A stretch of 64,000 nucleotides of DNA from Gemmatimonadota bacterium. GTDB lineage: Bacteria; Latescibacterota; UBA2968; UBA8231. Each line of letters starts with the position of its first letter. Within the stretch, counting starts at the first letter, position 1. The position numbers were made by a program, and so were the translations under genes. Below, piece after piece: positions 16,358 through 25,244 of this stretch. A model generated the notes under the pieces. That model made no database searches. It had not been told where the DNA came from and saw only the letters and a list, made by a program, of their open reading frames with translations. The stretch covers positions 64,621-128,620 of the forward strand of contig JABHFS010000116.1 in the NCBI GenBank assembly GCA_018672475.1. Direction: 5' to 3'.

Positions 16358-18349
16358 ATGCATTTGCACTGGATCGACTGGGCCGTGGTGGCCTCGGTGA
16401 TCGTCTTTTTCACCGTCCTGGCCACTGCTACCCGCAAATACACCCAGTCCACCAGCGATTTTCTGGCGGCCAATCGTCTGGCGGGCCGTTATCTGCTGAC
16501 CTTGGCCGAGGGGATCGCGGGGTTGGGCGCGGTGTCGGTGATCGCGCGTTTTCAATTGGTCTATAAGGCCGGCTTCGCGCCCAACTGGTGGGAGCAGATG
16601 CAGGCGCCGATCGCGTTGATCCTGATGTTGACCGGTTGGGTCGTCTATCGCTTCCGCGAGACGCGCTCGCTGACCCTGGCGCAGTTTTTCGAGATGCGCT
16701 ACGGGCGTAATTTCCGCATCTACGCGGCGACGATCTGCTGGATTTCGGGCATTATCAACTTTGGCATCTTTCCGGCGGTGGGCGCGAACTTCTTTATCCA
16801 TTATTGCGGTCTGCCGACTACCTATGATTTTTTAGGTATGGGCTTGTCGACCTATCATTCGCTTTTGATCGCTTTGGTCGGCTTGTCGATGTATTACACT
16901 TTTGCCGGCGGCCAGATCGCAGTGCTGGTGACCGATTTTTTCCAGTCTTTCTTCGTCAATATCGTGCTGATGGCGATTCTGGCCCTGTTAATCATAAAAT
17001 TCCCGTTGTCGCAGGTCTTCGAGGGACTGCAGTATTCGGAGGAAGGCAAGTCGCTGTTGGACCCCTTCGATACGGGCGATGTCGAGGGTTTCAATCCCTG
17101 GTATTTTATGATCGGCCTTTTTGGTATGATCCTCAACCGGATGGCTTGGCAAGGTTCACAGGCCTATCACGTCTCGGCGAAGTCGCCGCATGAGGCCAAG
17201 ATGGCGGGGGTGTTGGGATCCTTTCGCGGTTGGGCGCTTTTGTGGGGATTTACAATGCTGCCGCTCGTAGCGTATATGATCATGCACCATCCTGATTATG
17301 CCGATTGGGCCAAACAAATCAACGCACAACTGGCCTTGATCCCGGATGAGCAGGTGCGCGACCAGATGGTAACGCCGCTGACGATGACGCTCTATATGCC
17401 GGTCGGGTTGATGGGGGCTTTCGCGGCGGTAATGTTCGCCGCCTTTATTTCCACCCACGATACCTATTTACATTCGTGGGGCAGTATTTTCGTGCAAGAT
17501 ATATATCTGCCCTGGCGCGGCAAGGAAATCGAGCCGAAAGCGCATTTGCGTCTGTTGCGCTATTCGATTTTTGGCGTAGCGGTTTTTATCGTCCTTTTCA
17601 GCTCGTTTTATAGCCAGACGCAGGATATTCTGCTGTTCTTTGCACTCACTGGTGCGTTTTGGTTGGGGGGTGCCGGTGTAGTGATCGTCGGCGGGCTGTA
17701 TACCAGTTGGGGCACGACGAGAGGAGCGTTCGCGGCGTTGACCAGCGGCACGATCCTGGCGACTACGGGAATGTTGCTGGAGCATTTTTGCGAGGATTGG
17801 TTCGGGGTCGATTTCCCGCTGACGGGTCAGGAGGTCTACTTCTACGCGATGTTGGTGGCGGTGTCCATGTATGTGCTCTTTTCCAAACTGGGTCCCCGTA
17901 CGGTCTGCAACGTCGACAAGCTCTTGCACCGCGGCGAGTATGTGGTCAAATCCGATCATGAGGCCACCGGTGGTGTGGCGGTCGCCAAGCAGAAATGGAA
18001 TTGGCAGACCGCGTTGGGCATTACCGAGGAATTCTCGCGCGGCGACAAGATTATCTACGGCATCACTATCGGCAAGGCGATCCTTTTCTTTGGGTTGTGG
18101 ATCGGGATGACGATTGCGGTCTACACCGTGGGCGTCTCAAAAGAAGGTTGGGCGACCTATCACTACTATGTCAACGCGATGTTCTTTATCGCGACTTCGT
18201 TTATCGTGATGGTCTGGCTTTCGATCGGCGGTATTCGCGATCTGTTCCGGCTTTATCGCGACCTGCAGACTGTGCAGCGGGATCTCGCCGATGATGGCAC
18301 GGTACGCGACCACGACTATCAGTTGAAGGACGGAGAAGCGACAAGCTGA
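16358..18349 (+). CDS. Sodium:solute symporter family transporter
   Basis: A 663-residue integral membrane protein of the SSS family (about 13 hydrophobic segments). ATG 16358 has GGAG eight bases upstream; an in-frame ATG at 16340 lacks one. The core resembles other SSS carriers ('GRYLLTLAEGIAGLGAVSVI', 'GLMGAFAAVMFAAFISTHDT', 'FALTGAFWLGGAGVVIVGG'). A large hydrophilic loop precedes the last two segments, and the tail is charged. It couples Na+ entry to uptake of a small organic solute; the substrate is unknown. It is monocistronic, with a strong terminator 45 nt after the stop. Confidence 0.9.
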   Translation: MHLHWIDWAVVASVIVFFTVLATATRKYTQSTSDFLAANRLAGRYLLTLAEGIAGLGAVSVIARFQLVYKAGFAPNWWEQMQAPIALILMLTGWVVYRFRETRSLTLAQFFEMRYGRNFRIYAATICWISGIINFGIFPAVGANFFIHYCGLPTTYDFLGMGLSTYHSLLIALVGLSMYYTFAGGQIAVLVTDFFQSFFVNIVLMAILALLIIKFPLSQVFEGLQYSEEGKSLLDPFDTGDVEGFNPWYFMIGLFGMILNRMAWQGSQAYHVSAKSPHEAKMAGVLGSFRGWALLWGFTMLPLVAYMIMHHPDYADWAKQINAQLALIPDEQVRDQMVTPLTMTLYMPVGLMGAFAAVMFAAFISTHDTYLHSWGSIFVQDIYLPWRGKEIEPKAHLRLLRYSIFGVAVFIVLFSSFYSQTQDILLFFALTGAFWLGGAGVVIVGGLYTSWGTTRGAFAALTSGTILATTGMLLEHFCEDWFGVDFPLTGQEVYFYAMLVAVSMYVLFSKLGPRTVCNVDKLLHRGEYVVKSDHEATGGVAVAKQKWNWQTALGITEEFSRGDKIIYGITIGKAILFFGLWIGMTIAVYTVGVSKEGWATYHYYVNAMFFIATSFIVMVWLSIGGIRDLFRLYRDLQTVQRDLADDGTVRDHDYQLKDGEATS

Positions 18350-18393
18350 AATAAGTGGAGGTAGTATCCCCTGCTTGTTAGATAATAGTAAAA

Positions 18394-18430
18394 AGCCCTA
18401 TTGGCCTTTGCGCCAATAGGGCTTTTATTT
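18394..18430 (+). terminator. Intrinsic terminator after the symporter
   Basis: A perfect 12-bp stem, AGCCCTATTGGC (18394-18405) and GCCAATAGGGCT (18412-18423), with a 6-nt loop and TTTATTT downstream. A-rich sequence on the other side could let it work weakly for the convergent gene as well. Confidence 0.92.
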
Positions 18431-18515
18431 GCATTTTTTTATCAGAATTGTCGATGCTTGGCGAAGTTGTCTCCGGTTTATCTATCGCTGATAGGCCAGG
18501 TGATTAAACAGATTT

Positions 18516-19961
18516 TTAATCCGTCATATTCGCGTATTCCTCACGTCCTCTACGAAAGAGTTCCCGCACATCCTCGCGTTGCTGATCGTTATTATAGCGG
18601 CCATAGCTGTCGATCCACTTGAGCGATTCGTCGATTGAGTCGAGAAAGAAACGAGCGGATCCATGGCGCTGAACGGAGGGCCTACCGCAACGGAAATACA
18701 CCGGGCTGGAATGCGCGTAAATCGCCTGGTCGAAGCTGTCGCGCGAATCGCCCCAGAGCCGGACGGCTACCCAGCCGTCATGCTCGGTATTGAAGCCGTG
18801 ACGCATTTCGCCCTCGCGCCGGCCTTCGGGCCATTGCCAGCGTTGGACCACTTGGCCGTCGACGACGAGCTCGGCACGTTCGATGGGGTAGTAGGAGCTG
18901 AAGGTGATTTGTGCTTCGAGTGGTTTGTCGCCGTCGAATTCGACGGTGGCGCCCATCGGCTGCTCGTTGAGCTTGAGGTCAACGGCGGGGCCGTTCGTGA
19001 TAAAAGTTCTGCCCGCTTTCATGCCGTCTATCCAATTCGCGTAGGAGAAATCGTTCTCGGTCTGCACGTAGACGCGGTTATTGGAGCAGACGAACCAATC
19101 GGTCCCGGTAGAGGCGGGCAGGTGTAAGCCGCAATTGAGCAGTTTGTACCACAGGTCGTATTCGGGATCCATCCAGAAGGGGTCGAAGAGGTTGAAGGCG
19201 TCGAGCTTGCCCAAGGCCGCGGCTATTGGCGCTTCCATGCCGCGGCCATTGTGGCACCAGATGACTAGGCCGCCCTGGTCGCGGGCTTCGTCGCAGCAGA
19301 AGCACAGCGGCGGGTAGTCGGGGTCGAACTGCCCGGTGAGGGTGTGGCCGCGGCTGATCGGTTGTACCAAGTTGCGGATGTTGAGGAACATCACGTGGCC
19401 GTAGCCGAAACCCCAGGGTGAGTTGTCGCCGTAGTGACGGTTTTCCTCGCCGATGTCGAGCACGTGGTGAGCTGTTTTGAACTCGTTCATCACCCCGATG
19501 GGATATTTGTTGGAGGCGTAGGGTAGTTGGCGGCGGTCGAGTACGCTGACGCAGGTGACATTGTAGCCTTCGACGCTGCAATCGACGCCGAGGCGGCGAT
19601 CGGGTTGTTTTTCGTTCTCGTCGTAGTGGATATGGGTATTGCCCGGGTACCAGTGTCTCTCTTGCGGGTGGTGCCAGCGTCGCAGGGGGATCTCGATATC
19701 GACGCAGCCCTTTTCGGGCAATTCGACGGTGGTGCGATAGGGTTCGTATTCAGTGCCGCGTTCGACGAGTATGTCGGTGCGCCCGCGCGAACCACGAGTC
19801 TCGAACTCGCCGTCGGAAAAGAAAAATTGCGTACCAGGGCCGCGTTTGAGCAGAGAATTATGCGGGTGCGAGAAGTTGCCCATGGCGTTGAGCACGTGGA
19901 CCTTGGCATCGAGTTTTTCGCCGGTGGTTTCTTCGACGATCGTACCGTGCAGGATGCCCAT
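18516..19961 (-). CDS. CehA/McbA-type PHP-domain metallohydrolase
   Basis: A 481-residue protein. The first ~100 residues form a beta-rich domain ('GTIVEETTGEKLDAKVHVLN'), then a PHP-type metal site begins with 'YPGNTHIHYDENE' (105-117). Further candidate ligands are 'VIWCHNGRGME' (H237) and 'PASTGTDWFV' (D288). This order matches CehA/McbA family carbamate and ester hydrolases. The true substrate is unknown. It is last in a tight minus-strand operon after the C45 hydrolase (12-nt gap) and the quinone oxidoreductase, suggesting catabolism of one compound; that is inference. Confidence 0.82.
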   Translation of the reverse strand: MGILHGTIVEETTGEKLDAKVHVLNAMGNFSHPHNSLLKRGPGTQFFFSDGEFETRGSRGRTDILVERGTEYEPYRTTVELPEKGCVDIEIPLRRWHHPQERHWYPGNTHIHYDENEKQPDRRLGVDCSVEGYNVTCVSVLDRRQLPYASNKYPIGVMNEFKTAHHVLDIGEENRHYGDNSPWGFGYGHVMFLNIRNLVQPISRGHTLTGQFDPDYPPLCFCCDEARDQGGLVIWCHNGRGMEAPIAAALGKLDAFNLFDPFWMDPEYDLWYKLLNCGLHLPASTGTDWFVCSNNRVYVQTENDFSYANWIDGMKAGRTFITNGPAVDLKLNEQPMGATVEFDGDKPLEAQITFSSYYPIERAELVVDGQVVQRWQWPEGRREGEMRHGFNTEHDGWVAVRLWGDSRDSFDQAIYAHSSPVYFRCGRPSVQRHGSARFFLDSIDESLKWIDSYGRYNNDQQREDVRELFRRGREEYANMTD

Positions 19962-19973
19962 GGCGGTCTCCTA

Positions 19974-21023
19974 TCAGTTGAGCGTGTAGGTCTCGTAGGG
20001 GGTTTCGCAGGGATTGCCGCGGCTGACGTGCATTTTCCCCTGGTCGGCCTCGATCAGGACCGAGAACACGCTGACCCAATAACCGGTCTCGGGGTGGTCG
20101 TTGGCATGACGGCAGATGGAATGGGGGTGGTTGTCGTGGTCGCGCAGGGCCTCTTGCATGTCTTCGACGCTCAAGGAGTGCGCGGGGCCGAGTAATTTTT
20201 CGATGCGGGCCTTGCGCGGTGTGGACTCGATGAGGTCGGGGAAGTCGGCGTTGATCGCGACGAGGTCGGGGTGCAGGCAGTGGTTGGTGTGTACTACGAG
20301 TTGATCATCGCGCAGGATGTGCACATTGTCCGTCGTGACTTCGAGGTCGGCCGGTCCCTGCGGGGTCGCGAGGATGATATTGGCGGGGATGGCGCGTTGT
20401 GCGCGGCGCACCGCTTGGATCGCGTCGTCGAGCGAGGACTGCTCGTAAATTTCGCGCACGGTAAAATAATGCGGTACGCCGAGTGGTTTGCTGGGTGCGG
20501 GCAGGGTGTTCATACAGACGCCGATGCCCTGATCGTTGAGTCCGATGTAGGCGATCAGGCCGGCTTGCGTGATGTTCATCAGCGCCGGTTTGCCCGTCGG
20601 GCGGCGCGTCAATACCACGGTAAAGGGGTCTAGTGCGGGGTCGTTGTCCCAGTTCTGTCCGACGATTGAATGGTTTTCAGTGCTCTTTTGCGGCGCGATA
20701 GCGAAAGAGGTGCAGCCGGCGTCTTCTTCCGGGCGGAGCTGGTTGCGAACTTGTAATAACATGAGATCTTCGAAGGCGACACCTGAGCTATCGCTAATAC
20801 CGCGCAATTCGTCGAGCATGTCGGGGGCGTAGGCCGCGACATAGGCTTCGCTCTGTCGGCAGGTGTCGAGGGCTTTGTCGTGCGAGATCTTTATGGTCTT
20901 ATTGACGCGTTCGAGGGCAATTTCGGCGAAACCACGGACTTCGTCACGGGCGGCCTCGCCGATTTGGCGACCGAGTTCGCGCGGGGTGCCGCTGACTTCG
21001 ATTTCGCGGTAGCGAGTGGGCAT
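19974..21023 (-). CDS. C45 family autoproteolytic acyltransferase/hydrolase
   Basis: A 349-residue Ntn-hydrolase related to acyl-CoA:isopenicillin N acyltransferase. The N-terminal pro-region ('GTPRELGRQIGEAARDEVRG') ends at 'EEDAGCTSFAI', where C104 would become the N-terminal nucleophile after self-cleavage. The downstream 'IVGQNWDND' (121-128) and 'LNDQGIGVCMNTL' are characteristic. Members cleave or transfer amide-linked acyl groups. It sits 12 nt upstream of the CehA-like hydrolase and 25 nt downstream of the quinone oxidoreductase, so the three are co-transcribed. Confidence 0.87.
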   Translation of the reverse strand: MPTRYREIEVSGTPRELGRQIGEAARDEVRGFAEIALERVNKTIKISHDKALDTCRQSEAYVAAYAPDMLDELRGISDSSGVAFEDLMLLQVRNQLRPEEDAGCTSFAIAPQKSTENHSIVGQNWDNDPALDPFTVVLTRRPTGKPALMNITQAGLIAYIGLNDQGIGVCMNTLPAPSKPLGVPHYFTVREIYEQSSLDDAIQAVRRAQRAIPANIILATPQGPADLEVTTDNVHILRDDQLVVHTNHCLHPDLVAINADFPDLIESTPRKARIEKLLGPAHSLSVEDMQEALRDHDNHPHSICRHANDHPETGYWVSVFSVLIEADQGKMHVSRGNPCETPYETYTLN

Positions 21024-21048
21024 GGGGTGGTTTCCTTATGCTGGTTGC

Positions 21049-22023
21049 TTAGGGACGGACTTGCAGAATGACTTTGCCGATATTGCGGTTCTCGCCGAGG
21101 ATCGCCTGCGCGTCTGCCGCGCGTTCGATGGGCAACACTTCTTCGATTACCGTCTGAATGCGCCCGTCGACGAGCATGGGCCAGAAGCGTTGTTTGAACG
21201 CAGCGATGATGTCGTTTTTCTCCTCGTCGGAGCGGCTGCGCAATACTGAGCCGATCAGGCGCAGTCTTTTGACCTGCATTTGCAGGAGGTTTATTTGCGC
21301 TTCAGCGCCAGTCAAGACGGCGATAACGACCAAGCGGCCGCGCAGTTTGAGCAGTTGCATATTGCGCGCGAGGTAGTCGGCGCCGGCAATGTCGAGCACG
21401 ACATCGACCCCGTCCGTATGGGCGAGCACGGCCTCGGCAAAATCCTGTTGCTTGTAGTTGACGGCGAAAGTGGCGCCCAACTCAAGACAACGCGCGACCT
21501 TGGCGTCGGTACCGGCGGTAGCGATCACGTTGCAACCGGCTTGGTGGCAAAGCTGGATGGCCGCGGTGCCGACTCCGGAGGCGCCGCCGTGAATAAGCGC
21601 TGTTTCGCCCTCTTGCAACTCGGCTTCGATAAAGATGTTGGCGAAGGCGGTGAGGAAGACCTCAGCGATGGCCGCGCCCCAGACGAAGTCGCGGTCGTTG
21701 GGTAAGGGTAAGAGGTGGGTCGCGGGCAGGGCTACCTGTTCGGCGTACCCACCGCCGGTGAGCAGGCCGAGAACGCGGTCCCCAGGTTTAAAGTCCTCGA
21801 CCTCGTCACCGACGGTGGAGATCGTCCCGGACATCTCCAAACCCATATAGGGCGGGGCGCCGGGCGGCGGTGGATAGTTGCCGGCGCGCTGGAGCAGGTC
21901 GGCGCGGTTGACGGCGGTGGCGTGGATATCGACGAGGACCTGGTGCGGGGCACAGGTTGGGTCGGGCACGTCTTGCCAATGGAGGGTGCGGTTGCTGTCG
22001 TCTGTTACGGTTATAGCTTTCAT
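21049..22023 (-). CDS. NAD(P)H-quinone oxidoreductase, PIG3-type zinc-free MDR
   Basis: A 324-residue medium-chain reductase of the zeta-crystallin/PIG3 group. 'AVNRADLLQRAGNYPPPPG' (37-55), 'GLEMSGTISTVG' (61-72) and the NADPH motif 'LIHGGASGVGTAAIQL' (143-158) are clear, and the structural-zinc cysteines of alcohol dehydrogenases are absent. It probably reduces quinones or enones. First gene of the three-gene operon running to 18516. Confidence 0.9.
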   Translation of the reverse strand: MKAITVTDDSNRTLHWQDVPDPTCAPHQVLVDIHATAVNRADLLQRAGNYPPPPGAPPYMGLEMSGTISTVGDEVEDFKPGDRVLGLLTGGGYAEQVALPATHLLPLPNDRDFVWGAAIAEVFLTAFANIFIEAELQEGETALIHGGASGVGTAAIQLCHQAGCNVIATAGTDAKVARCLELGATFAVNYKQQDFAEAVLAHTDGVDVVLDIAGADYLARNMQLLKLRGRLVVIAVLTGAEAQINLLQMQVKRLRLIGSVLRSRSDEEKNDIIAAFKQRFWPMLVDGRIQTVIEEVLPIERAADAQAILGENRNIGKVILQVRP

Positions 22024-22099
22024 GGGGTATACTTTGCTTTATTTTGCTCGGGCGCGCAAGGGGTTTGGAGATTGATATGGGCGGTGGTACTTTGTCAAA

Positions 22100-22420
22100 G
22101 GAGGATCGAGGTGTTGCCGCTTGATGAAGAGGGGGTGGAGGAGCGGTTGCCGATGGTGAATTTTACACGGGCGCGGGAATAGTTGACGGTGTGCGATCCG
22201 CTGGGGAAAGTGTATGAGGGGGGTGAGGCGTTGCGGATGTTGGCGCTATTGGATTGGGCGTATGGCTTGCCCGGTGTGTAATCTGTCGCCAGGTGTAACC
22301 GGGTGCGCAAGCGTTTGTGTTTGAGCTGCGGGGAGTAGTGGATGCCGTAGAAGAAATATAGCGAGCGGAAAAGACGGGCAGGAGGGCGGCGGCCTTGAGC
22401 AATGTAGCTACCTTGCATTG
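22100..22420 (+). pseudogene. Possible decayed gene in a 457-nt intergenic region
   Basis: One plus-strand frame reads 'VLPLDEEGVEERLPMVNFTR', a stop, then 'VCDPLGKVYEGGEALRML' and 'LLDWAYGLPG', a stop, then a basic stretch 'NRVRKRLCLSCGE' with more stops. The second block faintly resembles the C-terminal half of DCC/DUF393 thiol-oxidoreductase-like proteins. Codon-like periodicity with several stops suggests a dead gene rather than random spacer. Identification is weak. Nothing else is seen in 22024-22480. Confidence 0.3.
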
Positions 22421-22480
22421 GATCGGGAGCGAGTGTAGCTTTGTTAAAGAAAAATTAAGCAAGGTAAAGCACATCTAATT

Positions 22481-22990
22481 ATGACTAATATAGAAATAAA
22501 AGCTCGCTACGAAGATGCCGAGCGCGCCGAGGAGAATCTCAATGCCCTCGGTGCCGGCATGGCCGGGACCTTCCACCAGAAGGATACCTATTTTAAGGTC
22601 GAGCAAGGCCGACTCAAATTACGCGAGTTGGGGACGGATGAAGGCCATCTGATCTTTTATTTGCGCGAGGATCTGGCTGGCCCCAAACGCAGTGACTACG
22701 AAATCGCCAAGACGGAAGATCCGGAGGCGCTGCGCGCGATCCTGACCAAGATTCACGGGACCTGGATTGAAGTCAAGAAGACGCGCCAGGTCTGGCTTTG
22801 GGAAAACGTGCGCATTCATCTCGACGATGTTAAGGGGCTTGGCCAATTTGTCGAGATCGAGGCGGTGACCGAAGAGAAGGGTATTGAGGAGTCTCACCAG
22901 CGCGTCGAGACCTTGATGCGGGCTTTGGAAATTACTAGTGAGCAATTGGTAGAAGGCTCTTACGGGGATATTGTAGCCGCAGGCATTTAG
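22481..22990 (+). CDS. CYTH-domain (class IV adenylate cyclase-like) protein
   Basis: A 169-residue protein filling one CYTH tunnel-fold domain. It begins 'MTNIEIKARYED', the common opening of CyaB-like members, and has alternating charged strands ('KLRELGTDEGHLIFYLRED', 'WLWENVRIHLDDVKGLGQF', 'VEIEAVTEE'). The family includes adenylate cyclase, thiamine triphosphatase and tripolyphosphatase activities, all acting on triphosphates; which applies here cannot be told. It is followed by zapA after 37 nt. Confidence 0.82.
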   Translation: MTNIEIKARYEDAERAEENLNALGAGMAGTFHQKDTYFKVEQGRLKLRELGTDEGHLIFYLREDLAGPKRSDYEIAKTEDPEALRAILTKIHGTWIEVKKTRQVWLWENVRIHLDDVKGLGQFVEIEAVTEEKGIEESHQRVETLMRALEITSEQLVEGSYGDIVAAGI

Positions 22991-22991
22991 C

Positions 22992-23020
22992 TTGCCTGTT
23001 GGGCAAGTTGCTATTATATT
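22992..23020 (+). promoter_or_regulatory. Predicted promoter immediately before zapA
   Basis: TTGCCT (22992-22997), a 17-nt spacer, then TATATT (23015-23020). The expected transcription start coincides with the zapA ATG at 23028, and no ribosome binding site is visible, so this would be a leaderless message. The CTTGCC/GGCAAG dyad in the spacer could bind a regulator. The promoter lies just after the CYTH gene. Confidence 0.4.
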
Positions 23021-23027
23021 GATACTT

Positions 23028-23390
23028 ATGACAGAAAATCACATAGGCGGCGCGTTGGTTGAAGTTTTTGGCGAAGAATACGAGATTGCCACTACGGACG
23101 CGCGCCAGGTGCGCAAGATTGCAGCGTATGTCGACGCAAAAATGCGCGAGATCGCTGAATTGCACGGAGGGCGGGTGCCCACGGCCAAGCTCGCTGTGCT
23201 GGCGGCAATGACCATTGCCGACGAACTTTTTAAATCTGCGCACCAGCAAACCCAGATCGCCGAGACAGCGCAAGAAAACCTGCAGCGTCTGACCCAGTTG
23301 GTCGACGAACGGGCCGATATGTTTTCGTCTTTGCTCGACCGTGCCGCGGTGCAGCCGGTTGGGCAGCCGGAGGCGGTTTCCGTCGAATGA
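23028..23390 (+). CDS. zapA: Cell division protein ZapA
   Basis: A 120-residue protein with the ZapA pattern: an N-terminal beta strand region 'VEVFGEEYEIATTDARQVRK', the 'AAYVDAKMREIAE' segment, 'KLAVLAAMTIADELF' and a long C-terminal coiled coil. ZapA crosslinks FtsZ filaments at the division site. The track frame opens at 22992, but the ATG at 23028 gives the family's length. Its stop overlaps the start of the next gene by 4 nt. Confidence 0.88.
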   Translation: MTENHIGGALVEVFGEEYEIATTDARQVRKIAAYVDAKMREIAELHGGRVPTAKLAVLAAMTIADELFKSAHQQTQIAETAQENLQRLTQLVDERADMFSSLLDRAAVQPVGQPEAVSVE

Positions 23391-23764
23391 GGGCGCTTGT
23401 CGCCCTGCTCGCTGTTTTTTGCGGCTGTTCGCCGCCCCCTTCCTACGACAAAGACGATTGTCCCCTGTATTCTGAGCTTGGCCCGGTGCGTGCTAATCCG
23501 GCCGGCGCAATGGGACGAAACCTAGAGGCGCAATTTACCTTCAAGGTTTGCCCGCCCGAAACGGGTGTGGCTGAAATCCGTCGCAAGCGCATTGAACTCA
23601 AACAAGCGTTGCTCAAGCTGATGAGCGCCAAGACGACCGATGCGCTTGAGGATCCGCTGCGGATCGAGAAATTGCAGCGGGAAGTTCATCTGCTCGTTAA
23701 CAAAGAGATCCTTAAAAAAGCCAAAGTCCAGGAAGTATACGTGACCGGCTTTGAAGTGAAGTAG
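23387..23764 (+). CDS. Small exported protein resembling the FliL C-terminal domain
   Basis: A 125-residue protein with a short hydrophobic leader ending in 'AVFCGCSPPPS', which may be lipidated although the lipobox is poor. The body reads like the periplasmic domain of FliL: strand 'LEAQFTFKVCPPETG', helix 'RRKRIELKQALLKLMSAKTT', then 'LQREVHLLVNKEIL' and the end 'KVQEVYVTGFEVK'. FliL is a stomatin-like stator-associated protein of flagellar motors. No flagellar gene is in the window. It is translationally coupled to zapA (ATGA), so an envelope or division role is possible. The FliL match is by eye only. Confidence 0.55.
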   Translation: MRALVALLAVFCGCSPPPSYDKDDCPLYSELGPVRANPAGAMGRNLEAQFTFKVCPPETGVAEIRRKRIELKQALLKLMSAKTTDALEDPLRIEKLQREVHLLVNKEILKKAKVQEVYVTGFEVK

Positions 23765-23869
23765 ACGTCTGGGTCTCCAGGCGTTTTGATTCTCCGATAA
23801 ATGTTGCAACTGCGAGTGGACGAGCTGCGTTATCTCTGTGTGTTTTACGGCGACAGAACTCGATCGGCT

Positions 23870-25237
23870 CTAGGCGTTGGGGAATAATCCTTCTACTTCG
23901 TCGCACAGTCTGGCGGCCTCATCCGGATTATCGCTTTCTGCGATAACGCGGACGATGGGTTCGGTGTTGGAGGAGCGCAAGTGGATCCAGGGACATTCGA
24001 GTTGGCCGTTCAAATAAAGCTTAGAGCCGTCGCGGACGGGGTGTACATAGGCGTTCGGATAGCGTTCTAAGAGGCCGGCAAGCGCTGATTGCAACTCTGC
24101 GGTGGTGCAGGTGATCTTGCGTTTTTCGATATGATATTTGGGCAGCGTGGCGACCAACTCGGCAATCGATTGATTGGCACGCGCCAGGGCTTCGAGCACT
24201 AACGATAGGCCGACAGCCGCGTCGCGGCCCGGATCGATTGCTGTGATAATTACGCCGCCATTGCCCTCCCCGCCGATGACGGCGTTTTCTGTGACCATTT
24301 TCTCCACGACATTGACTTCGCCGACCGCGGTCAGGAATACCGGACAATCGTTGCGGGTTGCGGCGTCCGAGACGGCTTGAGATGTCGAGGGCGTTGTGAC
24401 GACCGGGCCGGGGTTGCGGGCGGTGACGGCCTGGACTGCGATCGCGAGGGTCAGATCCTCGCCGAGGGCTTCGCCGTCCGAACCGACTAAGGTGACGCGG
24501 TCGGCGTCGGGGTCGATCGCAAAGCCAATGGCGCAGCCGTTGTCGCGCACGGCTTGGCCGAGTTGTAGCAGATTGGCTGGGACCGGCTCGGGTTCGTGCG
24601 CGAAGTCGCCATCGGGTTCGGCGTTAATGAGGGTGGATTCGACGTTGAGGGCGGCCAGGAGATCGGGCAGTAGCAGGGCTCCGGCGCCGTTGCAGGGGTC
24701 GACAGCGACTTTGAAGCGGGCTTGGCGGATGGCGTCGGCGTCGATGTGGGCGAGGATCTGCTCTAAATGCCGCGTTTTGACCTCGTCGGGGTCGAGTGTT
24801 TCGATCGTGCCGGTGGTTGTGCGGCGAAACTCGCCCGAATGAAAGAGCGCTTCGACGCGTTCACCCTCGGCGGCGTTGAGGAAAATGCCGTCGGCACGGA
24901 TCAGCTTTAGGCCGTTCCAGGGGGCGGGGTTGTGGCTGGCGGTGATGACGATGGCGCCTTGCGCGTTGAGTTCGGTCACCATTAGCTTGGCCCCGGGCGT
25001 TGAGCATTTACCGAGATCGACGACGTGGCAGCCGGTTCCGCTCAAGGCGGCGGCGGCGACTTTGGCAAAGCCCTCGCCGGAGGGGCGGGTGTCTCGGGCG
25101 AGGATAACGGTATCGCCTTGGGTCAGCGTCGTGCCGAAGGCGGCGGCGAAACGGGCGACGACTTCGTCGGTGAGCGATTTGCCGACGAGCCCGCGGATAC
25201 CGGAGATGCTGACGATTAGGGGGGATTGATCGGACAT
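23870..25237 (-). CDS. Phosphohexomutase (phosphoglucosamine/phosphomannomutase family)
   Basis: A 455-residue alpha-D-phosphohexomutase from ATG 25237. The frame extends to 25291, but 25237 lies 7 nt after the upstream stop. The phosphoserine loop is 'VITASHNPAPWNGLK' (S101), the metal loop 'IDPDADRVTL' (242-247), the sugar loop 'GGEGNGGV', and the phosphate-binding loop 'RSSNTEPIVRV' near the C-terminus. It interconverts hexose 1- and 6-phosphates, most likely glucosamine phosphate for cell-wall precursors or mannose phosphate. GlmM and ManB cannot be separated by eye. It is the last gene of a minus-strand unit starting at 26704. Confidence 0.9.
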   Translation of the reverse strand: MSDQSPLIVSISGIRGLVGKSLTDEVVARFAAAFGTTLTQGDTVILARDTRPSGEGFAKVAAAALSGTGCHVVDLGKCSTPGAKLMVTELNAQGAIVITASHNPAPWNGLKLIRADGIFLNAAEGERVEALFHSGEFRRTTTGTIETLDPDEVKTRHLEQILAHIDADAIRQARFKVAVDPCNGAGALLLPDLLAALNVESTLINAEPDGDFAHEPEPVPANLLQLGQAVRDNGCAIGFAIDPDADRVTLVGSDGEALGEDLTLAIAVQAVTARNPGPVVTTPSTSQAVSDAATRNDCPVFLTAVGEVNVVEKMVTENAVIGGEGNGGVIITAIDPGRDAAVGLSLVLEALARANQSIAELVATLPKYHIEKRKITCTTAELQSALAGLLERYPNAYVHPVRDGSKLYLNGQLECPWIHLRSSNTEPIVRVIAESDNPDEAARLCDEVEGLFPNA

Positions 25238-25244
25238 ATTTACC

